Counted from the stretch's first letter, positions 10,871-23,269 are shown. The stretch: DNA of 64,000 bases from Combretum micranthum (GCA_024138025.1 JAMXBD010001385.1:124001-188000); one strand, 5' to 3'. A program made the numbers and translations. Notes: a model not told the origin generated them from the letters alone.

Positions 10871-13034
10871 AAAATTATAGCGTTATATCGGCTTTGATAA
10901 AGGCGATTTAGATATGTATATAAAACTTTTTTAATTATGCCGTTTACATGTAGAGAAGTATATTCTGATTAAAAGATACAATTTAACAAGATATCAAAAC
11001 ATGATATTATGTTTTAGAGACGCCATTTACGTGTAGATTAACTTTAAATATCCCAACTTAAAAACGTAATTTCAAATTGTAGCTCGATAAATTTTTTAAA
11101 ATTTACTTTATATTGATAATTTTTTATAAGGGATAAACACGTATTTTCACCCTGACGTTTAGTATACCTATATTTTTTTGTCATGTAATTGGATTTTATA
11201 TTTGTTATTTATGTGTAAGTAATAAATACACACGTAAATTGCAGATATTTCTTCTAAATATATATTATTTTGTCAATTGTGGATAATTTTTAAAACTCTT
11301 AAAAGTATATTTTAATTCTTATGGCCTTTAATATAATGCATATTTCCTAAAACAAATGCTATTTATTGTCCTTTTACCAGTAGTTTTGTATTTTCCTACT
11401 TCAAGAAACACCCAGTGACAGATAAATTTCTGAAGAACCCCAGGGGAGTAGATAATATATATAGATAGTCCAGCCTCTTGTGGCTTCATGTTATGAATGA
11501 GAAAATATAGCAGAAGTAGCTCAGTATGAATGCTCAATGCCAATTTCTTCTATATGATGAACTCAGAACTCCCCCAATCTTTGGCCATATTGCTTCATCA
11601 TTTGTTTGAGGGAAAATTGTACTATCCATAGTGGTTACAGTGAGACCGGTCCAGTTATATTAATAAATGATCTATATTTTTTTTAATCATGATAAATCAT
11701 TTAAATTTTTTATGTATAATCCATTTAATTTGTATGTGAGTGATGAGTCGGTCTAACGATGGGATTAGAAAAGTTTCCTGTTTGAGATAGCTGAGAGCTG
11801 CATAGTGCATGTTTTCTGTACCTTTCATTACAAAAGATCACAGGTTACTCCGATAGAAAGAAATTCCTAGATAACAGAGTAGTCTTGGTTTTTATTAGCC
11901 TCGTGATACTAAAATACATCTTCATGTTTTCACAGTATAGTTGTTATGACTATAAATAAAGGTATGTATCTTATTTAATTTTTTTGTTATTGTGAAAATC
12001 ATAAAGTTTAAAGATTCTGTAACATAATTTATAAAATATTGAATTATGAAATTTATAAATTTATCTTACATGTGATATCAGAGCATGGTTTAAGAACTCA
12101 TAATTTTCCGTTTCTAATACAAAACATCCAAAATGTCTCATATGTAAATTGACAATTATAATGAGAATGAATTTTTAGAAGAAATAAGATAAGGATAACG
12201 GATTTCAATGGATTAAGTTTGAATATCCAAGAGTTTTATATATACAATATATATATATATTCTATATCGACCTAAACTTTTAATTTTTATAGTTAAAAAG
12301 GTGTTGATCTTGTTGTCGATTCACTTAGAGATGGCGATCATCTCTCGATTTACTTTCTCTTATGTTCTCCTAAAAGAAAAATCTATTTATTCTTTTATTA
12401 TGTATAATCAATAGCTGAAATTACAAAAAATAAGATCCCGTTATAATGATGCAACAAGGTCTTTCAAACATCTAAACAATATCTATTATTAACATACAAA
12501 TTGGAGAAAACTTTTAAATGAAATATTGTAACCATCTAATTGGACCTGACATCTTCAGGGGTTTGGAAATTGAAAAGCCAGAAGTTCTTGGTCCGGTTCC
12601 AAAACCGTGGAACCCCCACATTTTACTACTTAAAATTAAAATATAAAAATGAATTTTAATTTTAAATATAAAAAATTATAAACTCAAAATAATAATTGGG
12701 TATAATAGTATTAGAGTCTTATAACTTTTTTTTAATATTTGTTTAGGATATATATTTATTGTGTACAAATAAACAAATCCAATTTTAATTGTTGCATTAA
12801 CAATGTAGGACTACAAAATGTTGTAGAGGTAAAAAAGAATATTATTAACCCACATTATTAAAGAAATATATTTTACTTTGTCGTAGAGATCTGTATAAAC
12901 CAAACCAGACATATATGCGTTGTTAATGAACAACATATTAAAAAATATAGAAACTTAATAAATTCTAACTATTCATACGAAGTAGTTTAAAATTTTAAAA
13001 TTATATATATTTTATTTATCTTTGATTTTTCCCT
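10871..13034. other. no gene recognised
   Basis: AT-rich. A TA microsatellite lies near 12,240-12,260, and a GC-richer patch near 12,560-12,620 (GGTTCCAAAACCGTGGAACC) resembles the ends of hAT-like non-autonomous elements. The minus-strand frame at 11,328-11,543 shows no motif. Confidence 0.4.
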
Positions 13035-14648
13035 TTTCTTTTTTTTTTTTAATAGTGGAACCAAATACGACTGTTGGATAGATGAACCACCTAAAAAAAA
13101 AAAAATAGATAATTCTCTAGCTAGTCTTGAAATCACTCATCCAATCCAAATCGGGTTCTGAAATCACCTATGGTGATTCTGATTCGATTCCTATTTGAAA
13201 TTGAATATAGTCATTTGTACATCATCCATGAAATCCAGGATATGTGCTAGGAAAGGAGGAAGAAAAAAAAAGATCATTAGTTATGAATTTATTAAAAGAC
13301 ATAGTATAAATCACGTTTTTAAAAATTTCACCTATCCTATTATACGAGTAAGAGTTTGGAAAAACCATACAGTTTTTCATTTCTATATGCTGTAGTTGTC
13401 AAGCAGGCAATTGTTGATACATATCTCAAGAAATTATCATAAACTGACTTTTTTTTTGTTTTTTTTTTAACAGGGAACCAAATACGACCGTTGGGTAGAT
13501 GAACCACCTAAAAATCGAAAAAAAGGCAATTTCCTAGCTAGTCTTGAAACCACCCAACCAATCCAAAGCGAGTACTAAAAGCACCAATTGTGATCCTGAT
13601 TCGATTCCTATTCGAAATTGAATATAGTCATTTGTACGTCATCCAAGAAAACCAGAATATGTGCTAGGAAAGAAGGAAGAAAAAAAAAGATCATTAGTGA
13701 TGAATTCATAAAAAGACAAAGTATAAATCACGTTTTTAAAATTTTCACCTATCCTATTATACGAGTAAGAGTTTGGAAAAACCATACAGTTTTTCATTTC
13801 TATATGCTGTGGTTGTCAAGCAGGCAATTGTTGATACATATCTCAAGAAATTATCATAAATTGACTTTTTTTTTTGTTTTTTTTAACAGTGGAACCAAAT
13901 ATGACTGTTGGGTAGATGAACCACCTAAAAATCGAAGAAAAGGTAATTTCCTAGCTAGTCTTGAAACCACCCAACCAATCCAAAGTGAGTTCTAAAATCA
14001 CCAATTGTGATCTTGATTCGATTCCTATTCGAAATTGAATATAGTCATTTGTATGTCATCCATGAAAGCCAGAATATGTGCTAGGAAAGAAGGAAGAAAA
14101 AAAAAAAGATCATTAGTGATGAATTCAAAAAAGACAAAGTATAAATCACGTTTTTAAAATTTTCACCTATCCTCTTATACGAGTAAGAGTTTGGAAAAAC
14201 CATACAGTTTTTCATTTTTATATGCTGTAGTTGTCAAGCAGGCAATTGTTGATACATATCTCGAGAAATTATCATAAATTGATTTTTTTTTGTTTTTTTT
14301 TTTTAACAGTGGAACCTAATACATCTGTTGGGTAGATGAACCACCTAAAAATCGAAAAAAAGTAATTCCCTAGCTAGTCTTAAAACCATCCAACCAATCC
14401 AAATCAGGTTCTAAAATCACCAATAGCGATCCTGATTTGATTTCTATTCGAAATTAAATATAGTCATTTGTACGTCATCCATGAAAACCAAAATATGTGC
14501 TAGGAAAGAAGGAAAAAAAAAAAAAAGATCATTAGTGATGAATTCATAAAATGACAAAGTATAAATCACGTTTTTGAAATTTTCACCTATCCTATTACAC
14601 GAGTAAGAGTTTGGAAAAATCATACAGTCTATATGCTGTAGTTGTCAA
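13035..14648 (+). repeat. tandem array, 417-420-bp unit, about 3.9 copies
   Basis: The landmark GGAACCAAATACGAC occurs near 13,057, 13,474, 13,891 and (altered) 14,311, giving steps of 417, 417 and 420 bp. Each unit runs from a long pyrimidine tract ending AACAG, through a 35-codon open stretch, a purine patch, and a block starting TATCCTATTATACGAGTAAG. The last unit stops near 14,648, where unrelated sequence starts. The open frames at 13,195 and 13,618 are made by the repeat. The tract plus AG plus open stretch looks like a 3' splice site and exon (WVDEPPKN motif), but no parent gene is recognised. Confidence 0.93.
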
Positions 14649-16440
14649 ATCAGCCTGCCTGCTAATTCGTCGATTGTGGGAAGAATCATAAGAGTATTCT
14701 ATCAAGCTGATTCCTCCTTTCTATTATGCTATGCCATTTTGTTTTAGCTATCTTGAAAAATAAAAAAATAATTATTATTATTTTCAGCTTTTTAAGGTTA
14801 ATTAGACATTGAAAGAAAAAGATAGTAAATAAAAATATCTAAAAATCCCACCTTTTCTAGTCATTGACGCATTCTATTCTCTCCTTTCCTCACAGTCTGA
14901 TTCTCAAGAGGATATAATAGTTATTCAAATTATCGAATGACGCCGACGGTTCAAAATTTTGAAACAACCTTCCACTATTTGGCCACAGTTCACCTCAAGT
15001 GTTATCTTTCAAAAATTAAAAGTATTTTTTCCTTAGTTTCCTTTCTCATTTAGCTTGTCGAACAAATCACTACAGTACTATTTTACCTCCATCTCGTTTG
15101 CTATCCCCCACCATCCACGGTAGAAAGCAAGCCTTGGGCTCTTGCACCTTGAGACCCTATGGGGTCGTTAGCCTTGCTGGTGTTGAACATAGCAAAGGAT
15201 GAAATGGCTTGAAAAAGGAGGAGCCATTGCTGCAAATTAACAAAATACCTTTCCAATTTTTAGATTGATGGAATTTAACAGACTCCATCTCAAAAAGTGC
15301 GAATAACTGAAGGGAATAAATCTTGGAATTAAAGGCTAGCTACTTCTTTATGCTATGTGCAGTTGAGGGCACAAATAATAATAATAATTTTGCAATTTGA
15401 AAGGGCCAACTTATAAAAAGAAAATATCTCTCAAATATTTTTTTTACTAATAATATTAAGCTTCATTATTACAAATTACATACTATACTCATCAAATGCT
15501 AAAATCACACTTGTTACAAACTCACATATTACTACTTTACTCTTTTCACTTGATACACAAATTGTAATGTCCCGGAACTCTACCCATTGAGGTATTGTTC
15601 ACTTTGACCACATGCCAGACAGTGAAGATACACTCTTTCACTTCCGGCTGGTGAACTGCTTTGATAACACTTGCAACATCTTAGAATTTTACCATCAAGG
15701 TATTGTCCGCTTTGGCCAATTTTGTTCTTTTGGTGCCAATGCTTCCAAGTGGTCATCCATCCTAGGATTACTTTGCATAGAGCACAATTAATTTTAGAGT
15801 TTGGACGAATTACACGCTGTTACACCAAAAGATGCCTTTGTGATTAAAGTTGCACTATCTATATTTGAAGGGTATCACACAAATCTTAGCTAAAGGACCA
15901 TAATAGATGGTAAAGACTTGACCACTAAGTTTACTCAAATAATTCTAGCCACATATTATAAACTTGGAGATCACATGTATTGACTTGGTCATTAATCACA
16001 TGCATGCCTGGCCAACGAGCATATAACTTCTCTCATACTCAACTGGTCCACCAAGTATACCAAAGGAAATCTACTTATTTGACCTTAGACAATAGTTATT
16101 TAATTAAATTAGTAAAGATAATTTGGCATGCTATATTATGAAACGACTATGGAAAAATAGATAAAAAAAGGAAAAAATGAAGAAATCAAATTAAATGGTC
16201 ATTGTGAATGAGAAAAAAGAAACTTGAAGCCAACAACTGTTTGACTGTTTGAATAGAAATTATTTATGCGAAGATTCTCTCATGGATCTTATATGATATC
16301 CCCACTTAGTAAATCAATGGGAGATGGGGAAGAATGCTATACGACAACACAATTATTAAATCCTGCATTGTGGATCCATTCAAGATCTCTCTCTCTCTCT
16401 ATATATATAGATAAATAGATAGAAATGGAATCTCAATGAC
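14649..16440. other. no gene; paired LTR-like motif
   Basis: Two related phrases, ATTGAGGTATTGTTCACTTT (15,588) and ATCAAGGTATTGTCCGCTTT (15,695), sit in a GC-richer patch at 15,565-15,760 that resembles dispersed plant LTR sequence. A CT/TA compound microsatellite lies at about 16,384-16,415. No coding sequence was recognised. Confidence 0.4.
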
Positions 16441-16453
16441 TTATATATGCTAG

Positions 16454-16982
16454 GTGGAGATTTCAGTTGATGGCAAAGGGATCAAGCCACTATACAAGTC
16501 ATTGGTCCATTCCTATGGTGAAAACCATGAGAAAAAATCTAGAGGAATCAAATTTGTCTTTTGTCTAGTGTTATATGAAGGATTATATTTTCATGAACCA
16601 TGGCAGGATCATTTAAGCAACTCGCACTCTTTTAGTTACTAGGTCACTTAAAAATGCAATTACCGACGGTGAGATCATGTTGTGTCCTTAATAGAAAACA
16701 TTTCAAAGGAAAATTATAGAAATCATGATGAATGGTCTTAGTAAATGGGAAAAGTTGATTGCACCGGATTTTACTCTTTACAATGAAAACCTTTTTCCTC
16801 ATGATAAAGCAAAAACCACACTAAATCTCACTCATTTTTTAATAGAGCTACAAACGAGAATTGTAAGACTACATGCACATGGTGCACCATTTAAGATTAC
16901 TAGACAAGAAGACGTGTGTGGCTTGAATGGAATGAAAATAAACTTAGAAGAGATTTTGTTTATACTTTATGTTGGGATTTAA
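16454..16982 (+). other. two short open frames, possible gene relic, diverged copy near 19.3 kb
   Basis: Open frames of 62 codons (16,454) and 85 codons (16,725) lie 83 bp apart in different frames. The first contains VEISVDGKGIKPLY and the second ends in a hydrophobic stretch. Part of the second (CTTTTTCCTCATGATAAAGC to TTTTGTTTATACTTT) is matched at lower identity at 19,325-19,440, so the block was duplicated. I do not recognise a family, and a decayed repeat is as likely as a gene relic. Confidence 0.25.
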
Positions 16983-17469
16983 GTAAATTTAAATCCCTAA
17001 TATCAACATATGTGAAAATTAGAGTATAGAATAAACTGGAAGCCTAACTCGTTCCATTAAATCATAGCAACTCTAAATGTGGAAAGATGATTTTCTACCT
17101 ATTGTGTGTAGAAAGCCCCCCTTTTTTTAGTGATGGGACAACTTATAGAATAAGATAGTGTGCGAGAATGATAGAGTGTTTTTGAAGGCTCTTATGACGT
17201 TTTTGTACTATGCACATCCAACTAAGGACAATAACCCTAGCAATGGAACGTATGGGCAACCTACTGAAAGAACCCATTTATTTTAATAGCTGTCTTATGA
17301 TATCTACACATATAAAATATATAATAAATATATATAAGATATAATCCTAAACTAATATAAAATGACAATATTCTATTATAATATTATTAATTGATTAATA
17401 ATATAAGAGCCAAATAATTATTTAAGACAAACATTCAATGACTGGATGCGCATTGACATGTTAAAACCA
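16983..17469. other. AT-rich, possibly part of a decayed copia LTR
   Basis: No coding sequence. It lies where the 3' LTR would sit if the purine tract near 17,500 is a copia PPT on the minus strand. Confidence 0.3.
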
Positions 17470-17830
17470 TAAGTGCACATGAATTAAGTTCAAATTCTAA
17501 TCTCCCACTTGGAGTGTATATTCATGTGCTCAAGTGCATCTCTCAAAGTCATATGAATACACAACTCATTAAGTAGCTAGCTATTAAAGAACATCATCTT
17601 GACCACTCATATCCCTTAGTTTCTTTAATACATGAATCAAAGGAGTTTTTGCCAAAAATAATCTTTAGCTAGATCCACAATGGTCACATATACCAAATCT
17701 ACCAAATGACTTGGATTTAGTGTGAATGTCTAGCATGGAAGCTATGTGTCAATTGTGATCACAATATGTCTACTTTCAACTAGTCCTTCTAAAATGAGGT
17801 CATTAACCAAACATGCATTAAGAGTGGAAG
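17470..17830 (-). mobile_element. decayed Ty1/copia 3' internal region with PPT
   Basis: Read on the minus strand, AAGTGGGAGATT (17,502-17,513) is a typical plant copia polypurine tract. The neighbouring sequence (ACTTGGAGTGTATATTCATG on plus, and the following 300 bp) has the character of the untranslated 3' region of such elements. No reverse transcriptase or integrase remains. The LTR would lie to the left. No ends or TSD were found. Confidence 0.3.
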
Positions 17831-17904
17831 TTAGAAAGTTGAATAATTGAATAAATCAAAAGGGAAAAAGCTCCTTTTGGTATTGAAACTTTGATGAAGT
17901 AGAC

Positions 17905-18030
17905 AATTAGGTACTTAAACTTTTAAAAAATCCAATTTCATACCTAATTAAATTTTTCATACCCCTTTTAGGTATTTGAACTTTTAAATTATTCAATTTC
18001 ATACCTAATTAAACTTTTTGTGCCCCTTTT
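17905..18030. repeat. about 62-bp direct repeat, two copies
   Basis: Two units contain CAATTTCATACCTAATTAAA and end in a run of CCCCTTTT. This wording (taggtacttaaacttt) is typical of MITE-like plant repeats. No gene. Confidence 0.6.
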
Positions 18031-19029
18031 CACTATCCTCACATTTTTTATTTTTTCTTGAAGTAGTTGATATGTGTTAGACATCGATTGAGTGGGTAGT
18101 ATTTAAGGGCATGAGTTGTATCCTAAAACTTATATAAAAAGTATCCCCTCAAACTCTAGAGCACTTACTATGACTTTTTCTTTTTCATTTTTTGAAGTAT
18201 ATTTTCCAACTTCCTAGTTATATAATAGTTCTTAAATCATTGAAAATAAATATTTGTATTAGAACTTGTGTATGACTGTTCTAAGTGCATTTAATGATTA
18301 AGAAAAATAACGTTTCATATCTATGTATACAATATGAAATAACTTTTGGGGACATTTGCTTGAAAAGGAAAAAAAAAAAAAAAAAAGAGTGGTAAAAAAG
18401 ATTGGGGAAAAAAATATTGATGGAAGATATGTCAGAATCGACCCTTCGTATGCAAATGCCAAACAATAACTAATAGTTAAATTCGAAAATGAGATTAATG
18501 GCTAATTAGCACAATGTTAAAATAGAATGGAGTATAGATGAGATGTAAGTACTTTTCTAAATTTTTTGGGTATCCAGTATATTGTTTACTTATAATGGTT
18601 ATTGGATTACTAAATATTAGCAGAACTATGAGTGGCTTCCAATGCTAGTGTAAATAATGAATGTCTTCATTTTTATTTTTTATGTGCTTGACTGCTTGGA
18701 TTTTAATCTAATCCATGTTGAGTAAAAATTTGCATAACTATGAGTGACTTCCAATTCTAGTGTAGCTACATCACCATTGCTTTGTAGATAATCATGTTTT
18801 AAAATCTATGTCTAAATCAGGTTGATGTCACAGATGGAGTTGCTGCATTTCTGTGCCCTCAAGTAAAATGAATAACAGAGCATTTGGTGGGTAAAAGAAC
18901 CATATAAATTTTAGGAAATGGGAGAAAAAAAATATGTGCAAAATAACATCCAATAGTTCTACTTCCTTATATGATGGAACAATTTCGCCTCAAGTCAATT
19001 TTGGATATAGCGTGATTGAAGCTTTTATT
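18031..19029. other. no gene; short direct repeat
   Basis: The phrase ACTATGAGTGGCTTCCAATG (18,626) recurs as ACTATGAGTGACTTCCAATT (18,737). A poly(A) run lies near 18,370. Otherwise AT-rich with no recognised feature. Confidence 0.4.
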
Positions 19030-19445
19030 TTGATAACAATTATCCAATTATTTAGTCTCTTTTGGCGAACTATCGGTTCATACAACAAATGGTTGGACTA
19101 ATCTACAAAGAAAATCGAATTATTTTGCTTGCTGCACGATTTATTTACAAGAGGTTGAATAACCAACAAACTATGACCTTAATATTTGAAATGCAAGTAG
19201 CGTACGTAATTTTTGTGGTCGGACTATACCATGTCTTCCCACTAGAAAAAAGTAGAGATCAAGATGGGCGATCTAAGTGTATGAGGAAATCTAGCTGCGC
19301 TCAATTCCATTTCTTATAATATACAACCTTTTTCTCATGATGAAGTAAAAAATATAAGTCTCATTCTTTCATGAGTAGAGATCCAAACAATTCTGACACC
19401 ATACAGTAATCTTATAGGATATTTTGTTTGTACTTTGCCAGAGAT
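19030..19445 (+). other. open frame and diverged copy of the 16.7-kb block
   Basis: An 85-codon frame (19,062-19,319) has no motif I know. The following sequence (CCTTTTTCTCATGATGAAGT to TATTTTGTTTGTACTTT) parallels 16,785-16,970. I treat both as copies of one decayed repeat or gene fragment. Confidence 0.25.
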
Positions 19446-19639
19446 TCCAGCATTCTTTCAAAGGTACCAATTAGCGACCTCTCCTAATTCTTTTTGACTC
19501 TGCAAGAGTGTCACGGAAATTTTGAGACAATGCTAAAGACTGATTAGTTTATATTCAAGTAGAAAAATTATGAAATTAGACATATAAAGGGAAAAAAATT
19601 AAAGTCACTGATCAATACCAGAACAAGCTTAATGAAAGA

Positions 19640-19960
19640 TGGCCTCGACTAGAGGATTTGGCTGACAAGAGAATGTGCTGTTTCACTCATTGTAATGCCA
19701 TCAGCTCAAGGCGGATTAGGACCAGCCATCCGCACTTTCTCTCCATGCATTCTGGGAGCTGGAGCAACGCTGTTGCTGGGAGCTATCAGTTGCCCTTCTC
19801 TTTTGGTACCAAAAGAGAGCAAATATGCCAAGTCCCAACTCCAGAGCAATTCTCTAACATCAATGCTGCAACCCGAATAGTGATACAAGAGTAAAATCAA
19901 GCTTTTCAAAGACAACTTGGTACAGATGTCAACTAATATGTAATATAAAAGAAACAAACC
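19640..19960. other. GC-richer patch with overlapping frames, unidentified
   Basis: Overlapping frames occur on both strands (19,658, 19,695 plus; 19,706 minus). A palindrome (TTTTGGTACCAAAAGAG) makes both strands read SFGTKRE. Composition is more gene-like than the flanks, but no domain is recognisable. It may be part of a decayed gene shared with the relics at 19,969-20,220 and 21,245-21,370. Confidence 0.25.
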
Positions 19961-19968
19961 TAAGTGAA

Positions 19969-20220
19969 CTAAGTAGCATATAGATGCTTAGTATGTTTAT
20001 GAGGCTTAGAAGAATTTATCTTCTTCTTAGGTAGGGAAACTAATGTAAAATCTTTTATTCCATAGAAATGCTTGGGAATGACAGTCATACCACTCTTTGT
20101 TAGGACTTTAAAATCATAACCAAGAAAAAGTAACGCCTATACAATGATCCCAAATATAACTAACCAATACCGATTTTTATGTCTACAGATATCTTTCTCA
20201 TATGATAGAGAAGACATCAT
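19969..20220 (-). pseudogene. exon-like frame with membrane segment, one internal stop
   Basis: On the minus strand an 84-codon frame runs from ATG at 20,220 to a TAG at 19,969-19,971, broken only by a TAG at 20,137-20,139. It follows a plausible 3' splice site (TTTTATAG). The peptide has a hydrophobic, probably membrane-spanning stretch (YWLVIFGIIV then ALLFLGYDF after the stop), then a polar tail with Lys- and His-rich sequence (SLPKKKINSSKPHKH). Codon use and composition look coding. I do not recognise the family. A weak second copy of the tail region may lie at 21,895-22,000. Confidence 0.35.
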
Positions 20221-20245
20221 CTATAAAATGCATGCAAAGGAAACA

Positions 20246-21240
20246 GCTTCATTTCTTTATAACTCAATTATGTAAATTAGACAATAGAGTATGTGCAGAA
20301 ATAAAACAATCATAAAATTTTAGGGGTAAATATTAATGTATAAGATAACAACTTATAGTTCTCCTCTCTCAAATGGGCAGAGAATAATATTTACCACAAT
20401 CAACTTTGAAAACAACAATGAAATGATTTTTATACCCAGACAACAACTGAGTAAGTTTGAAATCCTGTTGGCAAGCTTTTTTGCGTTAATTAGCAAATGA
20501 CTGCATAAACAATCAAGAAGAAAGTCAAGAAATTTCCTTGTGCAACAAATCACTTACAAGTAACTAACAACCAGCAAGCTAACTGAATGAAATGAGATAG
20601 TAGATATTTATCTGGGGCTACAAAAGGTGTTTGCACAAAATGAAAAAATAAAATTAATATAGAAAATGCAGGAAAATTCAATGGTAAGACAATCATGGAA
20701 GCTATGTTTCTAAACTATATCTAGCAATGTATCTCAAATGTGAAACTCTGTACCTTTTTTTGTATCTATTACACAATTGTTTCATCTTGTTAATATCTAT
20801 AACTTATAGAACTTATAATGTAATGATATTATGGATGGCAATGGACAATCAAAGTGCAAAAATTAACAATGCATTAAAAGCACTTGAGTGCTAGTGACTA
20901 GCTACTTCAATGATGAGAACTTACAGCAGGCTAATCATGATTAAATTTAAAGGTGATATTAGTAATATGTAACAAATTATTGTACACATCGTTTCAAGTT
21001 GACAATTTATTTTAGTTTAAAGGTGATAACAAATTAAAAAGACATGTTGATACCATATTGATTTTCTCTCTCTCTTTTTTTTTTTCCTTTAACAAAATTA
21101 TGGAAGGGCTCCTCATGATGAAAGTTGCATATGATGATAAGCATCACATTCATGAACAATAAAAAGTGTCATTACATGTGCAAATGCAAGCAATCCATGA
21201 CAGACACCTGAACATAGAAGTAGTAAAATTATAACTTAGG
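20246..21240. other. no gene recognised
   Basis: AT-rich. The minus-strand frame at 20,353-20,553 shows no motif. A pyrimidine run (CTCTCTCTTTTTTTTTT) lies near 21,067-21,088. Confidence 0.4.
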
Positions 21241-21244
21241 AAAG

Positions 21245-21370
21245 TACTTGCCAAGATGATATGCATCCAATTTGCTATCGAGCAAGAAAATGACCTTGTA
21301 AGGGATTTGGTGCATAACTGAAGCCAGGGTCTTCTAGGCTCAGCACTTCGGTTGATTCATTTTTAACCTG
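21245..21370 (-). other. exon-like open stretch, unidentified
   Basis: After a good 3' splice site (TTCCTGCAG, about 21,371 on minus) a frame of 30 codons (start VKNESTEVL, end PLQGHFLAR) reaches a TAG. A second frame in the same stretch is open through YKVIFLLDSKLDAYHLGKYF. Either could be the remains of an exon. No family is recognised. It may belong with the relic at 19,969-20,220. Confidence 0.2.
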
Positions 21371-22490
21371 CAGGAAGCACACCCTTCAGTACGGTGCTAA
21401 ACAGCTCTAGGGATGCAGAGAGCTTGCACTATGCTTTGTTCCAATTTAAGCCAAAATATTTGCACAAGTACACATAAGAAAGGAAATGCATTTGGGATAC
21501 CATCAATCAAGATTGACCGACAAAAGATCCATCCATGACATTGAGGATTGGCTTGGCATTAGCAGTGCAGCTGTCAAGAGTGTAATTTGCTTGAATGTGC
21601 TAAACCAATATGGCTTCACTGAAAGCAGCAAAGAGCCAATCATGCTCACTGGACATTCAGTCAATCATGGGAGCTAAAGCAGGGGATGCTGCCAAGGTTC
21701 TATAAGATAACATGCATTAGAGATGATAGTAAATATTGTACGAACCTAGTTTTGATAAATATTTGCAAAGACGTAGCTTGTTGAGCAATTTTCTATCACT
21801 AATTCTTCAAAATATAACAGTTACATCAAACTCAGTAAAGGCAATTTGGCACAAACTTGAAAATATTTGCAATAGTGATTAAAAGCGCTCAGGTTGGTTA
21901 AGCAGCATAATGGTACTTACTGGGTTCTGGAGGTTTAGAAGGATTTATTTTCTCAAGTAGAGATGCTAACTAATACCATGGATCTGTCCAGTAAAATATC
22001 TGACCACTCTTTCGATTATCCAGATGGCAACATTTGAAACTTAGAATAAAGGAAGCAATTTCATGTCCACTACCTTTTTTGTTTTTTCCCCTTCCCCTTA
22101 AAAGTAGAATTAAAGGAAACCATGCTGCAAAATATCTGCATATATTAAATTGTTGTACAGGGAATGATTGCATTAATACACTATTAAATTAATTAATAAA
22201 ATATATAATAGAGTATAACTAACATGATAATAGAACCATATAAGCTTTTGGAGATTAAAATAGATAGACATATGATGCAAAATAAGGCTCGACTATTTTA
22301 ATCTCCCAGAAAAAATAATTTTTGCAATAGTGAATTTAACAAAAAATACGAAAAACAACTTATATACAGGATAACAGTTGACTGAAGTAGAAATTCTCCA
22401 TTAGCAAACTTTTTGGGTCGTTCAACAAATGCTTGGATCGAGTCAATTGCTTGTGCACTAAGTCTATAAAGGTGTAGATAACTATTAAGA
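21371..22490. other. no gene recognised; flank of the CRM-like insertion
   Basis: A 63-codon plus frame (21,486) has no motif. At the right end the host sequence carries a short duplicated unit (GTGTAGATAACTATTAAGAC) that reappears just beyond the CRM-like element at 28,211, so the target had a small tandem repeat. Confidence 0.4.
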
Positions 22491-22497
22491 CTATATG

Positions 22498-23269
22498 TGA
22501 CGCAGCGAGTTAGCATGGATAAGACGAGAACATTCGACGAATGTATCTCAACTCACAAAATAATGTGAAATCTAGAGGAAATCCCCTCAAAGTGTATTTT
22601 CAATGATGATAATAAGTTGTTTTCAAATACAACCCTAGCATGACTATTTATAGTCTTGAAATAAAACCGAAAAGTAAATGCTAATTAAACGCTATTTATT
22701 AGCATTAATTTAAAATAAACAAAGTTGATTCCCACGCATCAAGTAACCTTCATGGATGTGAAAATCTCCATTAGGCTGCCTTTGCACACACATGCCCCAA
22801 ATCTCCTTGAAATCTACATCATCCTTATAAAGTTCCTTCACATGCTCAAATCCTACTACTTCAGCGCTCAACGTCATAAGTAGATGAGCTCTTCTACTCA
22901 ATGCATCCGCCACTTTATTTTGAATACCTGATTTGTGCTTTAGTCGAAATGGAAACTTTTGGAGGAATTGGATCCATCTAGCATGCATGTCCTTACTAAT
23001 GTGGGTTTGACCATGTAAGTGTTTCAGGGCATCACAATCTGAATACAAAACAAACTCCCGACCTACCAAGTAGTGTTCCCAAGTTCTCAATGCTCTCACA
23101 ATAGCATAGAACTCTTTATCATCTGTAAAGCATTTATTTAAAATAAACAACTCAAAATACGAAATAAAACCGAAAAATAAATGCTCTTTAATGCTAATAA
23201 ATGCTCTTTCCGGATGTCTTCTTAGCTTCCAATCTCTCCAAGTAGGACATGGCCACCTCATCTACATCA
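22498..23269 (-). repeat. 3' LTR of CRM-like element (772 bp, with insertion)
   Basis: It has the same ends as the 5' LTR, but the colinear match is interrupted by 22,719-23,122, a copy of internal pol sequence. The motif TTTAAAATAAACAA occurs on both sides of the insert and once in the 5' LTR. The 183-codon minus frame over this LTR is a mixture of LTR and copied pol, not a gene. Confidence 0.92.
22719..23122 (-). repeat. 404-bp pol segment inserted in the LTR
   Basis: Ungapped match to 24,401-24,804 of the same element (RNase H to integrase junction) with about seven differences, mostly C to T. It shows the RNase H wording [15 protein letters not shown] and VADALSRR. The left junction shares ACAA with both parents. 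Confidence 0.93.

Noticed and set aside
13195..13995. Two similar plus-strand proteins (66 and 125 codons)
   Set aside because: Both are readings of the 417-bp tandem unit, and the long one crosses a T tract and splice-like site. Not regarded as genes.
15111..15280. Possible gene start (MGSLALLVLNIAKDEMA)
   Set aside because: Stops after 17 codons with no continuing exon or known signal.
22710..23261. 183-codon minus frame with RNase H wording treated as a separate gene
   Set aside because: It is LTR sequence plus a copied pol segment, explained by the insertion in the 3' LTR.
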